From CAYJAZ01 sp964368455 (lineage in GTDB: Bacteria > Desulfobacterota > Desulfovibrionia > Desulfovibrionales > Desulfovibrionaceae): a stretch of 64,000 nucleotides of DNA. Positions 54,973 to 64,000 of this stretch are shown piece by piece (position 1 is the stretch's first letter; each line of letters opens with the position of its first letter). The notes below the pieces were generated by a model. It ran no database searches and was not told the DNA's origin. It saw nothing but the letters and a program-made list of their open reading frames with translations. A program made the position numbers and the translations under genes. The stretch is from positions 1-64,000 of the forward strand of contig CAYJAZ010000005.1 of the NCBI GenBank assembly GCA_964368455.1, written 5' to 3'.

Positions 54973-55794
54973 CTAAGGGAATTTTGGATACTGCTTAAAG
55001 TTTGGCTTACGTTTTTCTAAAAAGGCTTTTCCACCCTCTTGTGCTTCTTCTGTGAGGTAATAAAGCAAGGTAGCATCGCCAGCAAGTTCTTGTATGCCTG
55101 CTTGGCCGTCTAATTCAGCATTAAGACCAGCTTTAATCATACGAAGAGCCATTGGACTATGTTCCATCAAGGTTTCACACCAAGAAACAACTTCGTCCTC
55201 TAATTGAGCTAAAGGCACAACTTTATTTACTAATCCCATTTCAAGAGCTTCTTGTGCATTATACTTTTTACACATAAACCAGATTTCTCTTGCTTTCTTT
55301 TGTCCAACAATTCTCGCTAGATAAGAAGAACCAAAGCCAGCATCAAAACTCCCTACTCTTGGCCCAGTTTGGCCAAAGATAGCATTATCAGAAGCAATAG
55401 ACATATCACATACAACATGAAGCACATGCCCACCACCAATAGCAAAGCCATTTACCATTGCTATAACAGGTTTTGGTAAAGAACGAATCTGCTTTTGTAC
55501 ATCTAAAATATTCAATCGAGCTACGCCATCTTTACCAACATAGCCGCCATGCCCTTTAACATTCATATCGCCGCCACTACAAAAAGCAGTTTCGCCAACA
55601 CCAGTGATAACAACAACGCAAATATCTTGATCATTTCTACAAATATTGAGAGCTTCACTCATTTCGCCTACAGTTGTCGGCGTAAAGGCATTACGATATC
55701 TATCTCTATTAATAGTAATTTTTGCTATACCTTCATAAAATTCAAAAAAGATTTCTTCGTATTCTTTTATTGTTTGCCATTGTCTTTTTGCCAT
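54973..55794 (-). CDS. menB: 1,4-dihydroxy-2-naphthoyl-CoA synthase
   Basis: 273 residues. A crotonase-fold enzyme with TINRDRYRNAFTPTTVGEM, GETAFCSGGDMNVKGHGGYVG, VNGFAIGGGHVLHVVCDMSIAS, GPRVGSFDAGFGSSYLARIVGQKKAREIWF and NFKQYPKFP at the C-terminus, all MenB hallmarks. It closes the naphthoquinone ring in menaquinone synthesis. It sits between the thioesterase and menE. Confidence 0.95.
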   Translation of the reverse strand: MAKRQWQTIKEYEEIFFEFYEGIAKITINRDRYRNAFTPTTVGEMSEALNICRNDQDICVVVITGVGETAFCSGGDMNVKGHGGYVGKDGVARLNILDVQKQIRSLPKPVIAMVNGFAIGGGHVLHVVCDMSIASDNAIFGQTGPRVGSFDAGFGSSYLARIVGQKKAREIWFMCKKYNAQEALEMGLVNKVVPLAQLEDEVVSWCETLMEHSPMALRMIKAGLNAELDGQAGIQELAGDATLLYYLTEEAQEGGKAFLEKRKPNFKQYPKFP

Positions 55795-55808
55795 GATTTT
55801 ATCCTCTT

Positions 55809-56276
55809 TTAATTACTTGGTATTATCATATTTGTTACGCGAACACTAGAAATAAGTCTTTCATCAGCATTCACAATATCTACATTCCATACATGCGTTT
55901 TACTTCCTTTATGCACAATATCAGCCCTTGCCAAAAGAATTTCATTCTCGTGTGCAGGAAAGACATGATTCCCAGAAACTTGCATGCCTGTTGCAAATTC
56001 ATTTTCTTCACAAAAAAGCATATTTGAAGCAAAACCAGCCAAACATTCTGCCATAGCAAGTGAAGAACCGCCTGCAAGCCTGTTTTTATGGTGCATATTC
56101 CTGTAATCTACCTTCATTCTTGCTGTGCAAGGAAGGATTTTTTCTTCGTAAAGTTTTTTTATCAATTGTTTTTGAGGCAAATGCTTTTGTGATTTGATGA
56201 AATTCTTTGCATCTTCGTCTAAATAATCAATTTCAATACCTAAGGCATTGAGAATAGTGAGTTTTTCTTCAGTCAT
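55809..56276 (-). CDS. menI: Hotdog-fold thioesterase, probable DHNA-CoA thioesterase
   Basis: 155 residues. Residues about 60-150 show the PaaI/YdiI-type hotdog pattern: NRLAGGSSLAMAECLAGFASN holds the helix with the catalytic acidic residue, and GMQVSGNHVFPAHENEILLARADIVHKGSKTHVWNVDIVN the following strands. Position directly before menB (14 bases) makes hydrolysis of dihydroxynaphthoyl-CoA the best guess. ATG 56276 follows AAAGGCAAGAAA; 32 longer upstream residues are not family-like. First gene of a likely six-gene transcription unit. Confidence 0.75.
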   Translation of the reverse strand: MTEEKLTILNALGIEIDYLDEDAKNFIKSQKHLPQKQLIKKLYEEKILPCTARMKVDYRNMHHKNRLAGGSSLAMAECLAGFASNMLFCEENEFATGMQVSGNHVFPAHENEILLARADIVHKGSKTHVWNVDIVNADERLISSVRVTNMIIPSN

Positions 56277-56545
56277 TTTCTTGCCTTTACAAATAAATTT
56301 ATGCCCTTTCTTTGCCAAATAAAAAGAAAAGTAGTGATAGTTGAATCTATCGAAAACAAAGCATGACGTCAACTTTTTTCTGCTGTCAATTTTTCAAAAA
56401 TCATAAATAAATACAGACTGAATTTCTTTTTCTTGTTCTTTTTATAAAAAAAACAAATATAAGCTAAAAAAACTCTATAAATAAATTATAATTCAATTAT
56501 TTCAAGCTTATTTCATGAAATTATTGAAAATTTGAAAAAAACAAA

Positions 56546-56574
56546 TTGACAAAAAACAATAAAGAGATTATGTT
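56546..56574 (+). promoter_or_regulatory. Promoter of EAL sensor gene
   Basis: TTGACA, 17 bases, TATGTT, about 90 bases before the ATG. The rest of the 389-base divergent gap (56277-56665) is AT-rich with nothing else recognised. Confidence 0.65.
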
Positions 56575-56665
56575 TTAAGAAAGTAGTAATTTTATAGTGC
56601 GAATTATTCTATTACTCGTTTAGTATGATTTTTGTTTTAGCTTTAGTTTTCAAGGTTTGGTTATT

Positions 56666-59662
56666 ATGCTTTCAAGGTTTTCTTCTTTTCTTCTCGCCTT
56701 AAGTGTTGTTTTTTCTTGTTTTATCTTCCATGGCAACCTGCTTTTCGCTAACCAAATCCCTCCTGATGTTCTTGATAAAAGTATCACTTCTCCTGAGCTA
56801 AAAAACACTCATTTTCTGCACAAAGATGCCCATAAAATGGGCCTAGACAATGCAAAATTAGTCAACACAAAAAACAAACCAGTTATTACTGTTGGCTACA
56901 CTAAAGGCATGACAATTATTTCCGATGATACTTCATACGATAATAAGGGTTATGGTTATGATTTGCTCACAAAATTTGGTTATTTTGCTGGAGTTGACTT
57001 TGAATTTGTTGAAATAAAAGGTTCTCTTCGTGAAGCTTTGAACAAAGGCATTATTGATTTAGGTGGACTTTTTTCTGTTACTGAAGAAAGACAAGAAGAT
57101 ATTGCTTTTGGCAAACTACCTATACATTTTGTGCAATATGCCCTCACAACAAAAAATAAAGATCATATTTTTTATGACGATCCTGCAAGCATTGAAAATA
57201 AAACAGTAGCAACTTTTCATGGTAGTCCTGGAAATGCTTTCTTAGATAATTATTTAGAAGAAAACAATATTTCTGTAAAATATGTCTATGCAGATAGACG
57301 TAATTATGAAAAAATTGAAGCAGATTTCTATCTTTTGCCTTCGATAAAAAAAACTGACCTGCCTTTCTATTCTGTCCTCAATCTTGAATTGAGACATTTA
57401 TATTTTATTGCTAACAAAGAAAATCAAGCTTTACTCGATTATTTAGATGCAAAGCTTTATGATTTTTTTGTTGCCAATGCATCTTTTCCTCATTATTTAG
57501 CTGAAAAATACAAACATTCAGGCAACGAATTTCAAAACAGATCTCTTACAAGAAGAGAAGCTGCTTTACTTGATGGTAAAAACTTTAAAGTGGGCTATTT
57601 TGATAGACATGCCCCTTACCAAGAAACAAATGTCTTTGGCGAACCAGCCGGCATTGCAATTGATTTTATGAATATTTTGGCAGAAAAATATAATTTTAAT
57701 GTTGAATATATACCTTATAATCTTAATACAAGTTGGACTGTTTTTGAAGATCTAGATATACTTATATCTCTCGTGGGCGAAAGAAATCATATTGCGAGAT
57801 TTTACACTGGCACTGATCCTTATACACAGGTAAATTTAAATATTATCTATCAAGATAATTATTTAAAAGATCAAGAATACGATAAAGCGAATAAAGCCCT
57901 TCCAAAAAATGCACAAGTGGGCATATTAAATTATATAAATTTCCGCTATAACGATTTTTTTCGTGATTATCCTGATTTAAAAATAGTCCATCATACAAGT
58001 ACTGATGATTTATTGAAGGCCTTTGTTGATGAAAAAATTGACGCAATGATAGCCACGTCTATAGGCACAAATTCTGTTGCTTCAACTTCTGCAAAAGCAA
58101 AATACCAAACTTCACTCAACCTGCCTCTTGAGATGAATTTTCAGATCTCCAATAAAATAAAAGACGATTATCTACCACTTTTTGATATCATAATAAATAA
58201 AGAATCTGAAAATACCATAAGATCAATTATTGCCTATAACACTTCTCTCTATATGCCTACCTTTGGTTCGAAACAATTTATTCAGGCAAATCTCAAATAT
58301 CTTATTGCAGCCTTCATTATTTTATGCTTTTTTGTTTTTGCCTTTGTTCTTATCTTACGACAAAGATCAAAAATAAATATCTATGCAAAAGACGATATCA
58401 CTCCTTTGATGTCTGTTTCAAAATTTACAGAAGAGGCAGATATAATACTTTCTATTGCAAAAGAAGGCACGTATGAGATGATACTTATGGATATTGATTA
58501 TTTTAGAATGATCAATAATTACTATGGGCCAGAGCAAGGAACTGAAGTAATACAAGCAATGGCTAATGCTCTTCTAGATGCCTATAAAAATACAAATACT
58601 CTGATTTGCAGACGTATTGCTGAACAATTTATAATCTTAAAAAAAGTTGATCAAGGCCCTGCTATTAAAGAAGTGGTAAAATCTTTTGTTGTGCCAAGAA
58701 TAAAGAATATAGTAGGTGAAAACTATTCATTAAAAATGTCTATTGCTTATTGTAAGAATAGTGCCGAAGACACAAGCATGAATTCTTTACTTGATAATGT
58801 TAACATTGCCCATTCAGAAGCAAAGAAAGAACATAATTTTTCTTTTGTAGAATTTAACGACAATATGCGTAAAAAATCTTCAACAATGCTTAATATCATT
58901 TATAGAATGGAACATGCTTTAGCAAATAAGGAATTTAAAGTTCATTATCAAGCAAAAGTTTCTTTCGATACACAAAAAATCATGGGTGCTGAAGCATTAG
59001 TGAGATGGATTCCACCTATTGGCGACCCAATCTATCCTAACGATTTTATTCCTATTATGGAAGAAAATGGTTTTATTTCAGAATTAGAACTTTATATTTT
59101 TGAAGAAGTTTGCTCCTATATACAAAAAAATAAGGAAGCTTTTAAAGATTTAAAAATCGCTGTCAATATTTCACCAATAACTTTATCAAAAAGCATTTTG
59201 ATAAAACAAATGGTAGAAATATTAAAGAAATACAGCATACCTCCTTCACATATTGAAATCGAAATCACAGAATCTGCCTTAGGCAATTTTGAAGACACTT
59301 TACCTCTTATCATCAAAGTTTTACATAAAATAGGCTTCTCTGTTGCTATGGATGATTTTGGTGCTGGTAATTCTTCTTTAAATAGATTGAGTGTTATAGA
59401 AGTTGATGTGCTTAAATTAGATAAAGTATTTCTAGATTTCCATGAAGATGCACCGCGTGGATCTTTAGTTGTTCAGCAAATTATTGTTCTTGCAAAGCAA
59501 TTAGGAATGAAGATTGTCGCAGAAGGAATAGAACATGAAAATCAAGCAAAATGGCTTAAAGAGATTGAATGTGACATCGCGCAAGGCTATTATTTTGCTA
59601 AACCTATAAAAGAGAGTGATTTCTTAGACTTAGTTCTTGAAAAGAAAGAATACAGTCTATAA
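56666..59662 (+). CDS. Periplasmic double SBP-domain sensor with degenerate GGDEF and EAL
   Basis: 998 residues. A signal peptide or membrane anchor (1-30) is followed by two periplasmic solute-binding-like domains (about 70-285, ITVGYTKGMTIISDD; about 305-535, FKVGYFDRHAPYQET), a membrane helix (about 550-575), a GGDEF domain whose motif has decayed to RIAEQF (590-740), and an EAL domain (755-995) with GAEALVRW, IEIEITESAL, MDDFGAGNSSLNR, KLDKVFLD, AEGIEHENQ and QGYYFAKP intact. It should bind an amino-acid-like ligand outside and hydrolyse c-di-GMP inside, like BvgS/EvgS-type inputs joined to a phosphodiesterase. ATG 56666 is preferred to TTG 56657. The ankyrin gene follows after 52 bases. 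Confidence 0.85.
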   Translation: MLSRFSSFLLALSVVFSCFIFHGNLLFANQIPPDVLDKSITSPELKNTHFLHKDAHKMGLDNAKLVNTKNKPVITVGYTKGMTIISDDTSYDNKGYGYDLLTKFGYFAGVDFEFVEIKGSLREALNKGIIDLGGLFSVTEERQEDIAFGKLPIHFVQYALTTKNKDHIFYDDPASIENKTVATFHGSPGNAFLDNYLEENNISVKYVYADRRNYEKIEADFYLLPSIKKTDLPFYSVLNLELRHLYFIANKENQALLDYLDAKLYDFFVANASFPHYLAEKYKHSGNEFQNRSLTRREAALLDGKNFKVGYFDRHAPYQETNVFGEPAGIAIDFMNILAEKYNFNVEYIPYNLNTSWTVFEDLDILISLVGERNHIARFYTGTDPYTQVNLNIIYQDNYLKDQEYDKANKALPKNAQVGILNYINFRYNDFFRDYPDLKIVHHTSTDDLLKAFVDEKIDAMIATSIGTNSVASTSAKAKYQTSLNLPLEMNFQISNKIKDDYLPLFDIIINKESENTIRSIIAYNTSLYMPTFGSKQFIQANLKYLIAAFIILCFFVFAFVLILRQRSKINIYAKDDITPLMSVSKFTEEADIILSIAKEGTYEMILMDIDYFRMINNYYGPEQGTEVIQAMANALLDAYKNTNTLICRRIAEQFIILKKVDQGPAIKEVVKSFVVPRIKNIVGENYSLKMSIAYCKNSAEDTSMNSLLDNVNIAHSEAKKEHNFSFVEFNDNMRKKSSTMLNIIYRMEHALANKEFKVHYQAKVSFDTQKIMGAEALVRWIPPIGDPIYPNDFIPIMEENGFISELELYIFEEVCSYIQKNKEAFKDLKIAVNISPITLSKSILIKQMVEILKKYSIPPSHIEIEITESALGNFEDTLPLIIKVLHKIGFSVAMDDFGAGNSSLNRLSVIEVDVLKLDKVFLDFHEDAPRGSLVVQQIIVLAKQLGMKIVAEGIEHENQAKWLKEIECDIAQGYYFAKPIKESDFLDLVLEKKEYSL

Positions 59663-59714
59663 AATCATTAAAATAAAAAATTTTTTGTTACTTTAAAGAC
59701 GGTTGAGGTGGTTT

Positions 59715-62700
59715 ATGAGTGTCTTAGAAAATAAATTTATTAATGCCCTATTAAATTATGATCTTAAAGGAATAGAAAGAGCTGTTAATGACGGGGTAGA
59801 TATAGATTATGCTTTCAATGAGGGCATGACTCCTCTTATGCTTGCTGCTAAAAACAATAAAATAGACATTGCCAAGTTTTTATTAAGCAAGAAGGCACAG
59901 ATAGACCTTTTTGATCACGATCGCAAAACAGCTCTCTTGCATGCTGTAGAAAATGAACATACGGAAATTGCAAAACTTTTGCTTGATGCTGGTGCTGATA
60001 TTGAAACAAGAAGTGCAAACAATAAAAATGCTCTCATTCTTGCTGCTGAAAAAAGAAATATATCTCTAGTAAAACTTCTTCTCTCTACTGGTGCAAATAT
60101 AGAAGCAAAGGATGCTGATAACAAAACAGCTCTTAGCTCTGCCGCTGCAAAAGGCAATAAAGACAGCGTAAAAATCCTTATAGAAAGTGGTGCAAATATT
60201 GAAGCCTCTGATAATGAGAAAAAAACTCCTCTTATGCAAGCTTGTGCTTCAAATGATATCGAAAGCATTGAATTATTAGTAAAAGCTGGTGCAGATATTG
60301 AGGCAAAAGATAAAAATCATATGACTTCAAACATGCAAGCTTCTGCTAAGGGTAATACAGAAGTAATTCAATTTCTTTTAAAGCATGGTGCAGATATTAA
60401 GGCCAAAGATGCTCAAGGTAAAACAGCTCTTATGTACGCCGCAGCAAGTGCTCATTTAGAGAGTATACTTTATCTGCTATCTAAAGGTGCACAAATAAAT
60501 ACAAAAGATTCCAATGGCATGACACCTCTTATCCATGCCGCAAAAAATGGCCATGCTCAAACAATAGAACTTTTACTCGAGCATGGAGCAAGAATTGATG
60601 ATGTTGACAACAAAGGCCAAAGTGCACTTTTTGCAGCTACTTCTGCTGGCCACATCAATGCTGTAAAAACACTCATTACCAAAAAAGCAAATATAAATTT
60701 AAAAGATTATAATAATATCACTCCTCTTCTTTGTGCCACGCAAAATAATGATCTTTCCGTGCTAAACAATTTGTTGCGTGCAGGCGTCAAACTTGAAGAA
60801 GAAGACAGCAGTGGCAAAACAGCTCTTATGCTTGCTGCTCAAAAAGGCTATATTGACATAGCAAAGGCTTTGCTTGGTGCACAGGCAAATGTCAATGCCA
60901 GAGATAAACATCACAATACTGCCCTCATTCTTGCTAAAAGAGCTAAGCAACACGCTATGGTTGCTATTCTTTCAAATTATGGAGCGGATATATCAACTTC
61001 TTGCCCACACTCAGAACAAGCACTTATTTCAGCTGTTATGGAAAATGACAGTGAAGCAGTTAAAAATCTTATAGAAAATAATGCGGATATTCAATCAAAA
61101 GACTGCAACGGAAGAACAGCTTTTTCTCTTGCACTTATGCACAAAGATTTGAAAATTGCAAAAATTCTTCTTGCTGCTGGTTCAGATATAGAAGCAAGAA
61201 ATAAACAAAACGCAACTCCTTTACTGCAATTTGCAACACTTGGTAAGATTGAAGCTGTAAAGTTTTTACTTGAAAATAATGCAGATATTAATGCTATTGA
61301 TAATAGTGGTTCAACAGCCTTACATTGTGCCACAGCCTATTCGCATCACAATATTGTTAATTTATTGCTTTCTTATAAGGCTAATTGTGAAGCTAAAGAT
61401 AAATTAGGAAGAACAGCACTCATGCATGCAGCTGTGCAAAGCTCTACAGAATCACTACTTCTCTTACTCGACGCTCAAACAAATATCGAGATAAAAGACA
61501 ATAAAGGCCTCAATGCTCTTATGTATGCCTCTCTCAAAGGAGAATCTGCGGCGACTAGAATTTTATTAGAACGCACAGCTCAAATAGAAAATAAAGACAA
61601 AGATGCAAGAAGCCCACTGCATTATGCCGCTCTTAGCAACGATACAGAAACAATAAAGATACTCCTTGAAAACGGAGCAAACATAGACGCAAAAGACGAA
61701 TTCAATAGAACTCCTCTTATCTATGCCACACGCAAACTCCATTATAAGGCGATCAACTTGCTTATCAAGAATAATGCTGATGTAGATATTCTTGATAATA
61801 CTATAGGCACAGCTCTTATGCGAGCTGCATATAGAGCAGATTTAGACATAATCGACATTCTATTTGATGCTAATGCTGATCCAAATATTATCAATAAAGA
61901 TGGTTCGACAGCGTTAATGTTTGCCGCAGAAAATGGACATCTTGATTCTATTCAAAAATTACTCAAGAATGGAGCTTTTATCAATCAAGTTGACTATAAA
62001 GGCCAATCTTCCCTTATATATGCTGTATTGCACGGAAATGCTGCGGCTGTTAAATTCTTGCTCAATCATGGTGCACACGCTCATCTTCAAGATAAGGCAC
62101 AAAAGCAAGCTATTGATTATGCAAGAGAAAAACAAAATAAACATATAATAGAAATACTAGAATTTTTTGAAGAAAATGGTAGAATTCCAAGCCGTAGAGA
62201 ATTGCCGCATCCTGCTTTCATAAGATTCTTACGCAAAACATTTTTGAAAAACACAAATCCTGAACTCAAAGAAGAAAATGCTCAAAACAATGCAGGCATT
62301 GAAAGCAAAGAAAATACCACTCAAGAAAGAACAAGACGTTCTTTAGCTGAAAATGTAGTCATTAAAGAAAATAAAGAATTTGAAAATTCATCATTCTTTG
62401 GTGCTTTTTCTCTGAAAAAACACATAGATTCTCTTGTTAAAATACTTGAAACAGCTCTGCCAAAAATAGAGAAGCAAGAAAAAGCAAGTATAGAATTTAC
62501 AATGGAAGAAACAGCTAACAATCAAAGGATATACCAAAATCCAAACACAAATTCTCAGCAATCTACAAGAGCAAGCCGAGAAGCCAGAGAAAAAACAGAA
62601 GAAAAACTCAAAACAAGAACTACTATAAGTAAAAAAGATGAACAAGCTAGCAATCTTTCAGAAAATGAAGAAATTTTAGACATGGAAGCCTTCATAGCAA

Positions 62701-63248
62701 GTCCAGAATTGCAAAAAAATATAAAAAGTAAAGTTTCTTCAATTCCAAGTAATGAACTTGTACAAAAGGCAAAGAAGGTAGAAGTAAAAGAATTGACTGA
62801 TCCAGTACGCAGCATCATTGAAAAATATTATACTACTGTCTTTTTGAAAAATAGCTTTATTATACCATCAATACCAAAGCAAAAAGTGAATAAAGTATTA
62901 AATGCTATAGGCCCTGAAATATCAGAGCAAAAACTTTATTGTCTTTTGGATAAAGGCTTTCTCAATACTGAAGCCGGTATTGTTCTTTCAGATACAGCAT
63001 TATATTATAAAGAAAAATTTAAAAATGTTTTAAAAATACCTTATAACAATATCAATATAGTTGAATACAAAGAAAGATTGAGCTATAATGATCCTGTTGA
63101 AGTTTTGATTTTAGAAACAAAGAGCGAAACTCTTATTATAAAAAATACACCTGAATTACATTTAGCTAATTTCTCAAAATTAATCAAAGAAATTAGACAA
63201 GAAATCAGGGAAGAAATCAGGGAAGAAATTAGACAAGAAGCAAGCTAA
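59715..63248 (+). CDS. Large ankyrin-repeat protein with charged C-terminal domain
   Basis: 1177 residues. About 25 consecutive 33-residue ankyrin repeats fill residues 1-825 (typical unit: NGMTPLIHAAKNGHAQTIEL). Residues about 825-1005 are a charged, low-complexity linker. Residues about 1015-1150 may form a small globular domain (GIVLSDTALYYKEKFKNVLKIPYNNINIVEYKE), which resembles bacterial PH-like domains and is only a suggestion. The end is IRQEIREEIREEIRQEAS, a helical repeat. No signal peptide or membrane segment. ATG 59715 follows GAGGTGG; a TTG 12 bases earlier is less likely. A scaffold or secreted effector role is possible; neither is shown. Confidence 0.85.
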   Translation: MSVLENKFINALLNYDLKGIERAVNDGVDIDYAFNEGMTPLMLAAKNNKIDIAKFLLSKKAQIDLFDHDRKTALLHAVENEHTEIAKLLLDAGADIETRSANNKNALILAAEKRNISLVKLLLSTGANIEAKDADNKTALSSAAAKGNKDSVKILIESGANIEASDNEKKTPLMQACASNDIESIELLVKAGADIEAKDKNHMTSNMQASAKGNTEVIQFLLKHGADIKAKDAQGKTALMYAAASAHLESILYLLSKGAQINTKDSNGMTPLIHAAKNGHAQTIELLLEHGARIDDVDNKGQSALFAATSAGHINAVKTLITKKANINLKDYNNITPLLCATQNNDLSVLNNLLRAGVKLEEEDSSGKTALMLAAQKGYIDIAKALLGAQANVNARDKHHNTALILAKRAKQHAMVAILSNYGADISTSCPHSEQALISAVMENDSEAVKNLIENNADIQSKDCNGRTAFSLALMHKDLKIAKILLAAGSDIEARNKQNATPLLQFATLGKIEAVKFLLENNADINAIDNSGSTALHCATAYSHHNIVNLLLSYKANCEAKDKLGRTALMHAAVQSSTESLLLLLDAQTNIEIKDNKGLNALMYASLKGESAATRILLERTAQIENKDKDARSPLHYAALSNDTETIKILLENGANIDAKDEFNRTPLIYATRKLHYKAINLLIKNNADVDILDNTIGTALMRAAYRADLDIIDILFDANADPNIINKDGSTALMFAAENGHLDSIQKLLKNGAFINQVDYKGQSSLIYAVLHGNAAAVKFLLNHGAHAHLQDKAQKQAIDYAREKQNKHIIEILEFFEENGRIPSRRELPHPAFIRFLRKTFLKNTNPELKEENAQNNAGIESKENTTQERTRRSLAENVVIKENKEFENSSFFGAFSLKKHIDSLVKILETALPKIEKQEKASIEFTMEETANNQRIYQNPNTNSQQSTRASREAREKTEEKLKTRTTISKKDEQASNLSENEEILDMEAFIASPELQKNIKSKVSSIPSNELVQKAKKVEVKELTDPVRSIIEKYYTTVFLKNSFIIPSIPKQKVNKVLNAIGPEISEQKLYCLLDKGFLNTEAGIVLSDTALYYKEKFKNVLKIPYNNINIVEYKERLSYNDPVEVLILETKSETLIIKNTPELHLANFSKLIKEIRQEIREEIREEIRQEAS

Positions 63249-63340
63249 AAACATAAGCAAAATATTGTTTAATCAATACTAATTATCTGGAGTGAATCTG
63301 CTCTAAGAGAAAAAACAATTGCAAAAAACATCTATTTATA

Positions 63341-63374
63341 AAAAAGGCGAGTCTCATAAAAGACTCGCCTTTTT
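63341..63374. terminator. Bidirectional intrinsic terminator
   Basis: A perfect 14-bp stem, AAAAAGGCGAGTCT with AGACTCGCCTTTTT over CATAAA, between convergent genes. Confidence 0.92.
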
Positions 63375-63419
63375 TGCAAAATGCTCTAAATATTTTTTCT
63401 CTTTCTTCTCAGCTAGAAA

Positions 63420-64000
63420 TTATTCGTTTTCAGAAAAAAGATATTTATTCTTTCCTTCTCTTTTAGCCTTATACAAAGTAGTATCAGCTTCAACCATAAG
63501 TTCTTCGTAAGTGGCTTCATTTTCAGTGATCATCACAATACCAGCACTCACACTCACCTTTGCCAAATCAACACCACCTAAATTAATTTTTCTTATGTTA
63601 GCAAAGATATTATCAAAAGAAATTGCAACTTCTTCTTTATTTGTATCGTTGAAAAGAAGTAGGAATTCGTCGCCTCCAAGCCTACCTAAGATATTTCCAG
63701 GCTTAATAGCTAGTTTAACCGCTGACACAAAGGCTTGCAGATAAATATCGCCTGTATGGTGGCCATAAGTATCGTTAATATATTTGAAATGATCAATATC
63801 AAGAATAGCAAGAGCATGTTCAACACCTTTTTGCTTCTGACTTGAAATAACATTGCTGATTTTTTCAATTGCTGTTGCACGTGAGAAAGTTCCAGTAAGT
63901 GAATCTTTTTCAATGCTTAGTTGCAAACTGCTGCTCAAAGATTGACTTGCTTCTAAAGTTTTGAGAATAATTTGTCTATGTTTTCTAAATACTATTGTAG
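63420..64000 (-). CDS. GGDEF diguanylate cyclase, partial at window edge
   Basis: The C-terminal GGDEF domain is complete: EKDSLTGTFSRATAIEKIS, ALAILDIDHFKYINDTYGHHTGD and the intact RLGGDEFLLLFND. No RxxD inhibition site precedes it. The frame stays open up to base 64000 with residues TIVFRKHRQIILKTLEASQS, a basic helix like the linker after a membrane segment, so the gene continues beyond the window; the TTG at 63938 is not its start. It would synthesise c-di-GMP. Confidence 0.88.
   Translation of the reverse strand, partial: TIVFRKHRQIILKTLEASQSLSSSLQLSIEKDSLTGTFSRATAIEKISNVISSQKQKGVEHALAILDIDHFKYINDTYGHHTGDIYLQAFVSAVKLAIKPGNILGRLGGDEFLLLFNDTNKEEVAISFDNIFANIRKINLGGVDLAKVSVSAGIVMITENEATYEELMVEADTTLYKAKREGKNKYLFSENE

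Noticed and set aside
1..64000. tRNA, rRNA, transposase or phage genes
   Set aside because: None found by reading both strands for T-loop strings, IS-type catalytic proteins or phage structural genes; a short tRNA could still be missed by eye.

Overview
The window is AT-rich, densely coding bacterial DNA. It most likely comes from a low-GC member of the Desulfovibrionaceae or a close relative. The main clue is the aromatic amino acid operon, which uses the alternative route (an aldolase-type ADH synthase plus 3-dehydroquinate synthase II) found in archaea and Desulfovibrio-type bacteria. A fused TRAP QM transporter, a short-form N-acetylglutamate synthase and many GGDEF/EAL proteins fit the same picture. 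The name is an inference; no rRNA or tRNA gene was found.

Layout. 1-9.3 kb: cell-surface sugar genes (glycosyltransferases, a methyltransferase, a UDP-galactopyranose-mutase-like flavoprotein) among decayed nucleotide-sugar genes (uxs, ugd, galE remnants). 7.8-10.6 kb: a GAF-PAS-GGDEF protein and an EAL protein. 10.9-16.3 kb: a CNNM/CorC-type membrane protein, a P-loop/MATE/nucleotidyltransferase group and a PHP phosphoesterase. 16.4-27.4 kb: nonulosonic acid genes (neuA, neuC, neuB, legB-like), a TRAP transporter, a glycosyltransferase fused to ankyrin repeats, a methyltransferase and a GNAT enzyme. 27.4-35.2 kb: two paralogous large secreted adhesin-like proteins. 35.3-42.9 kb: the aromatic operon aroA'-aroB'-pheA-aroA-aroC-aroK-aroQ-aroE behind a leader-peptide attenuator. 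42.9-45.7 kb: OsmC, gcvH, lpd. 45.9-52.0 kb: a third prefix-type adhesin, an alanine/sodium symporter and a beta-roll protein. 52.1-56.3 kb: a likely operon of menI-like, menB, menE, yjiH, yjiG and a sugar O-acetyltransferase. 56.6-64 kb: a periplasmic-sensor EAL protein, a 1177-residue ankyrin protein and a GGDEF protein cut by the window edge.

The strongest new signals are regulatory. (1) A structured RNA element of about 90 nt lies in the long 5' leaders of all three prefix-type adhesin genes (27746-27840, 30626-30717, and 48137-48225 on the minus strand). Four helices are supported by compensatory base changes between copies, and it matches no riboswitch class I recognise. (2) The aromatic operon is preceded by a 33-codon leader peptide containing the run EFYFSYYF, an intrinsic terminator and an exact 8-bp alternative antiterminator pairing, a textbook-style attenuator for phenylalanine and tyrosine.

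Taken together, the window looks like the surface and biofilm region of a host-associated or anaerobic bacterium: glycan synthesis, nonulosonic acid decoration, several large adhesins, and five c-di-GMP-type proteins that could control adhesion. Starts were moved downstream from the longest reading frame wherever a ribosome binding site or family alignment favoured a later codon.
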